Below, one piece after another: positions 62,787 through 64,000 of a stretch of 64,000 nucleotides of DNA (position 1 is the stretch's first letter; every line of letters begins with the position of its first letter). The translations under genes and the position numbers were made by a program. Under the pieces are notes generated by a model. It ran no database searches and was not told where the DNA came from. It was given only the letters and a program-made list of their open reading frames with translations. Location: assembly GCA_021772095.1 (NCBI GenBank), contig JADYXR010000204.1:105317-169316 (forward strand). Reading direction: 5' to 3'. This DNA is from Candidatus Obscuribacter sp. (GTDB lineage: Bacteria; Cyanobacteriota; Vampirovibrionia; Obscuribacterales; Obscuribacteraceae).

Positions 62787-63437
62787 GTGCTAAATACAAA
62801 CACCTTGGCAGATCAGATCAAAGAGTCAACTAACCGCAGTCAGCTTATCGCAGCCGTTGACCAAGACCGTGAAGTTAAGCATTGCTCTGGTCCTGAAGAA
62901 GTTATTGAACTATTCATCCAGGCCCTGAACAAATATCCTGCATCCGTATTAAGGTTGCCAATATCGACAATCCTTCTGGAAGTGACGAGCGATGGCTGCG
63001 TCAGCAAACGCAAAATGCGAAAAGTGCTGAAGCAGATCGAAGTAGTGCTTCGGACTGCGGTGGGAGATTCCGGTGTGGCATTGCGGTGCGGAAGATATCA
63101 GTTCGCATTCTTGTTGACCGGAGTGAATGATGTGACTGCCGGCAAAATCTGCCAGCGTATAAAAGAAGCTATCCATCAGTATTGTTATTTCAAACTCAAA
63201 TTGAAACAGCAGCTCAATCTTGAGTTTGCCATTTCCCAGCATCAACCATCAGATAGAAATGATTTTGCCGATTTGGTATTCAGTAATGATCAGACCATCC
63301 GCATTGCCAGAGCCTTAGGCGACGGAGCCATTGTTACTCGCCGAGACGTGAAAGAACGTTTTCAACGACATGAGAAATACCTTTTCCACATCGGTGAAGT
63401 TAGTCCCACCACCGTATTCGAATTGAACGATTTGTAA
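62787..63437 (+). CDS. Degenerate GGDEF-domain protein
   Basis: 216 residues from GTG at 62787, chosen because AGGGAG lies 8 bases upstream; a TTG nine codons earlier is open. An N-terminal helical part (1-55) is followed by a domain with GGDEF-like pattern: LPISTILLEVTSDGC, MRKVLKQIEVVLRTAV, then VALRCGRYQFAFLLTGVND in the place of the usual RxGGDEFxxLL, AGKICQRIKEAIHQ, and near the end FSNDQTIRIARALGDGAIV. The GGDEF loop itself is replaced by CGRYQF, so no c-di-GMP synthesis is expected; a sensor or structural role is likely. Assignment is by pattern only. Confidence 0.6.
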   Translation: MLNTNTLADQIKESTNRSQLIAAVDQDREVKHCSGPEEVIELFIQALNKYPASVLRLPISTILLEVTSDGCVSKRKMRKVLKQIEVVLRTAVGDSGVALRCGRYQFAFLLTGVNDVTAGKICQRIKEAIHQYCYFKLKLKQQLNLEFAISQHQPSDRNDFADLVFSNDQTIRIARALGDGAIVTRRDVKERFQRHEKYLFHIGEVSPTTVFELNDL

Positions 63438-63474
63438 TACAGAGAACTAAATTACTTAACGGTGGACATAACAA

Positions 63475-63939
63475 ATGAATGAGTATGACAGCCTCTGGGG
63501 GCAGGAATCCGATCACGCCTTCGCGCCAAAATTGTCACATGAATCGGCAAAACTTTTTCGTTCTACGCTTGGTGATTACAATTGTAATTGCGAAGAGTGG
63601 GTGACGAAGTTGGCGTCAAGCTTCAACGAAGCTGACAATTGTGCTGACTGGAACGCTAAAAAAACGCGCGCACAAAAGACGATTTTGTTCTGGATTAGAA
63701 AATTGTTTTCCAATCTTCGAATCATCGTAGATCAGTTTAATAGCGCTGCGGCACATGAGTACATGTGGATAGAATGTTCGGAACCCCAATTCCACACGGT
63801 GAAATGCAACGAACGATATACGGAAAGATCTTACGAGACTAGCAAGATTTATTTTGAAGGGCATCTTGCCACGCGTGATTATACGTTACTGGTAAGGGGA
63901 TTGGGAGTTTTTGCCAGATGTTGTGTTTTGAGTAATTGA
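63475..63939 (+). CDS. Hypothetical protein
   Basis: 154 residues; ATG with GGTGGA upstream, 37 bases after the previous gene. Helical N-terminal half (HESAKLFRSTLGDY, CEEWVTKLASSFNEA, TRAQKTILFWIRKLFSNL) and a beta-rich C-terminal half (YMWIECSEPQFHTVKCNE, YFEGHLATRDYTLLVRG). No signal peptide or membrane helix and no recognised family. Composition supports a real gene, probably co-transcribed with the degenerate GGDEF gene. Confidence 0.6.
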   Translation: MNEYDSLWGQESDHAFAPKLSHESAKLFRSTLGDYNCNCEEWVTKLASSFNEADNCADWNAKKTRAQKTILFWIRKLFSNLRIIVDQFNSAAAHEYMWIECSEPQFHTVKCNERYTERSYETSKIYFEGHLATRDYTLLVRGLGVFARCCVLSN

Positions 63940-63945
63940 ATAAGG

Positions 63946-63987
63946 TGGCGTATTCTTTCAATAACGACAAAGAAAGGAGATACGCCA
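63946..63987 (+). promoter_or_regulatory. Hairpin sequestering a ribosome binding site
   Basis: TGGCGTAT (63946-63953) pairs perfectly with ATACGCCA (63980-63987), and inside it CTTTC (63955-63959) pairs with GAAAG (63972-63976). The right arm contains the Shine-Dalgarno AAAGGAG (63973-63979) and touches the start codon at 63988. In the folded state translation of the next gene would be blocked, as in RNA thermometers or translational attenuators. Confidence 0.6.
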
Positions 63988-64000
63988 ATGAAGAAAGATA
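63988..64000 (+). CDS. Start of a gene cut by the window end
   Basis: ATG at 63988 with the strong ribosome site AAAGGAG 8 bases upstream. Only the first four codons (MKKD) are visible, so nothing can be said about the product. Expression may be controlled by the hairpin at 63946-63987. Confidence 0.7.

Noticed and set aside
1..64000. CRISPR arrays, rRNA, tRNA, complete insertion sequences or prophage
   Set aside because: No regular spacer-repeat pattern, no rRNA/tRNA signatures and no transposase or integrase motifs were found on reading both strands.

Overview
The window looks like a chromosomal segment of a non-photosynthetic, Gram-negative-type bacterium related to Cyanobacteria, most plausibly the Melainabacteria/Vampirovibrionia side (Obscuribacterales-like). 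This is inference. It rests on a cyanobacterial-style glycine-rich RRM protein, Ser/Thr kinases with uncommon accessory regions, many secreted or membrane-anchored proteins with Ser/Thr/Asn-rich linkers, mid-range base composition and the absence of photosynthesis genes. No rRNA, tRNA, CRISPR array, prophage or complete insertion sequence was recognised.

Layout. 1-6 kb: a Ser/Thr protein kinase cut by the window edge, an MFS transporter, a hotdog thioesterase and an NCS2 purine permease. 6-17.6 kb: envelope and secreted proteins (a large VIT/vWA-like membrane protein, a phosphodiester glycosidase, a frameshifted Lys-rich secreted protein, a cyclodextrin-glucanotransferase-like GH13 enzyme, and two poorly known membrane proteins). 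17.7-30.8 kb: mostly housekeeping and transport genes (recQ, MgtC/DUF4010, PlsC-like acyltransferase, panE, CorA, membrane thioredoxin, NCS1 permease, RRM protein, glpD). 30.9-35.7 kb: a DUF6745 protein, a secreted protein with 117-residue repeats and a decayed response regulator.

35.7-51.2 kb is the most interesting region. Six overlapping or close-set minus-strand genes (hyfB-C-E-F-G-I order) encode a membrane complex of the group-4 hydrogenase / complex I superfamily. The large subunit has lost both nickel-binding CxxC motifs, as in energy-converting hydrogenase-related (Ehr) complexes, while the small subunit keeps all its Fe-S ligands and is fused to a 2[4Fe-4S] ferredoxin. Two divergent beta-carbonic-anhydrase-like genes are transcribed away from this operon across a palindromic intergenic region. 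An ArsR-type regulator, two universal stress proteins, a P2-type cation ATPase and two c-type cytochromes follow. The speculative reading is a ferredoxin-driven ion-pumping complex coupled to CO2/bicarbonate chemistry.

51.4-59.5 kb: an amidohydrolase/TPR pair, then the [NiFe]-hydrogenase maturation cluster hypF-hypC-(CoA-transferase)-hypD-hypE. No hydrogenase structural gene, hypA or hypB is present in the window. 59.5-64 kb: a Cys/His-containing hypothetical protein, a globin-coupled histidine kinase divergent from a NarL-type response regulator, a structured leader preceding a degenerate GGDEF protein, a hypothetical protein, and the first codons of a gene whose ribosome binding site lies in a strong hairpin.
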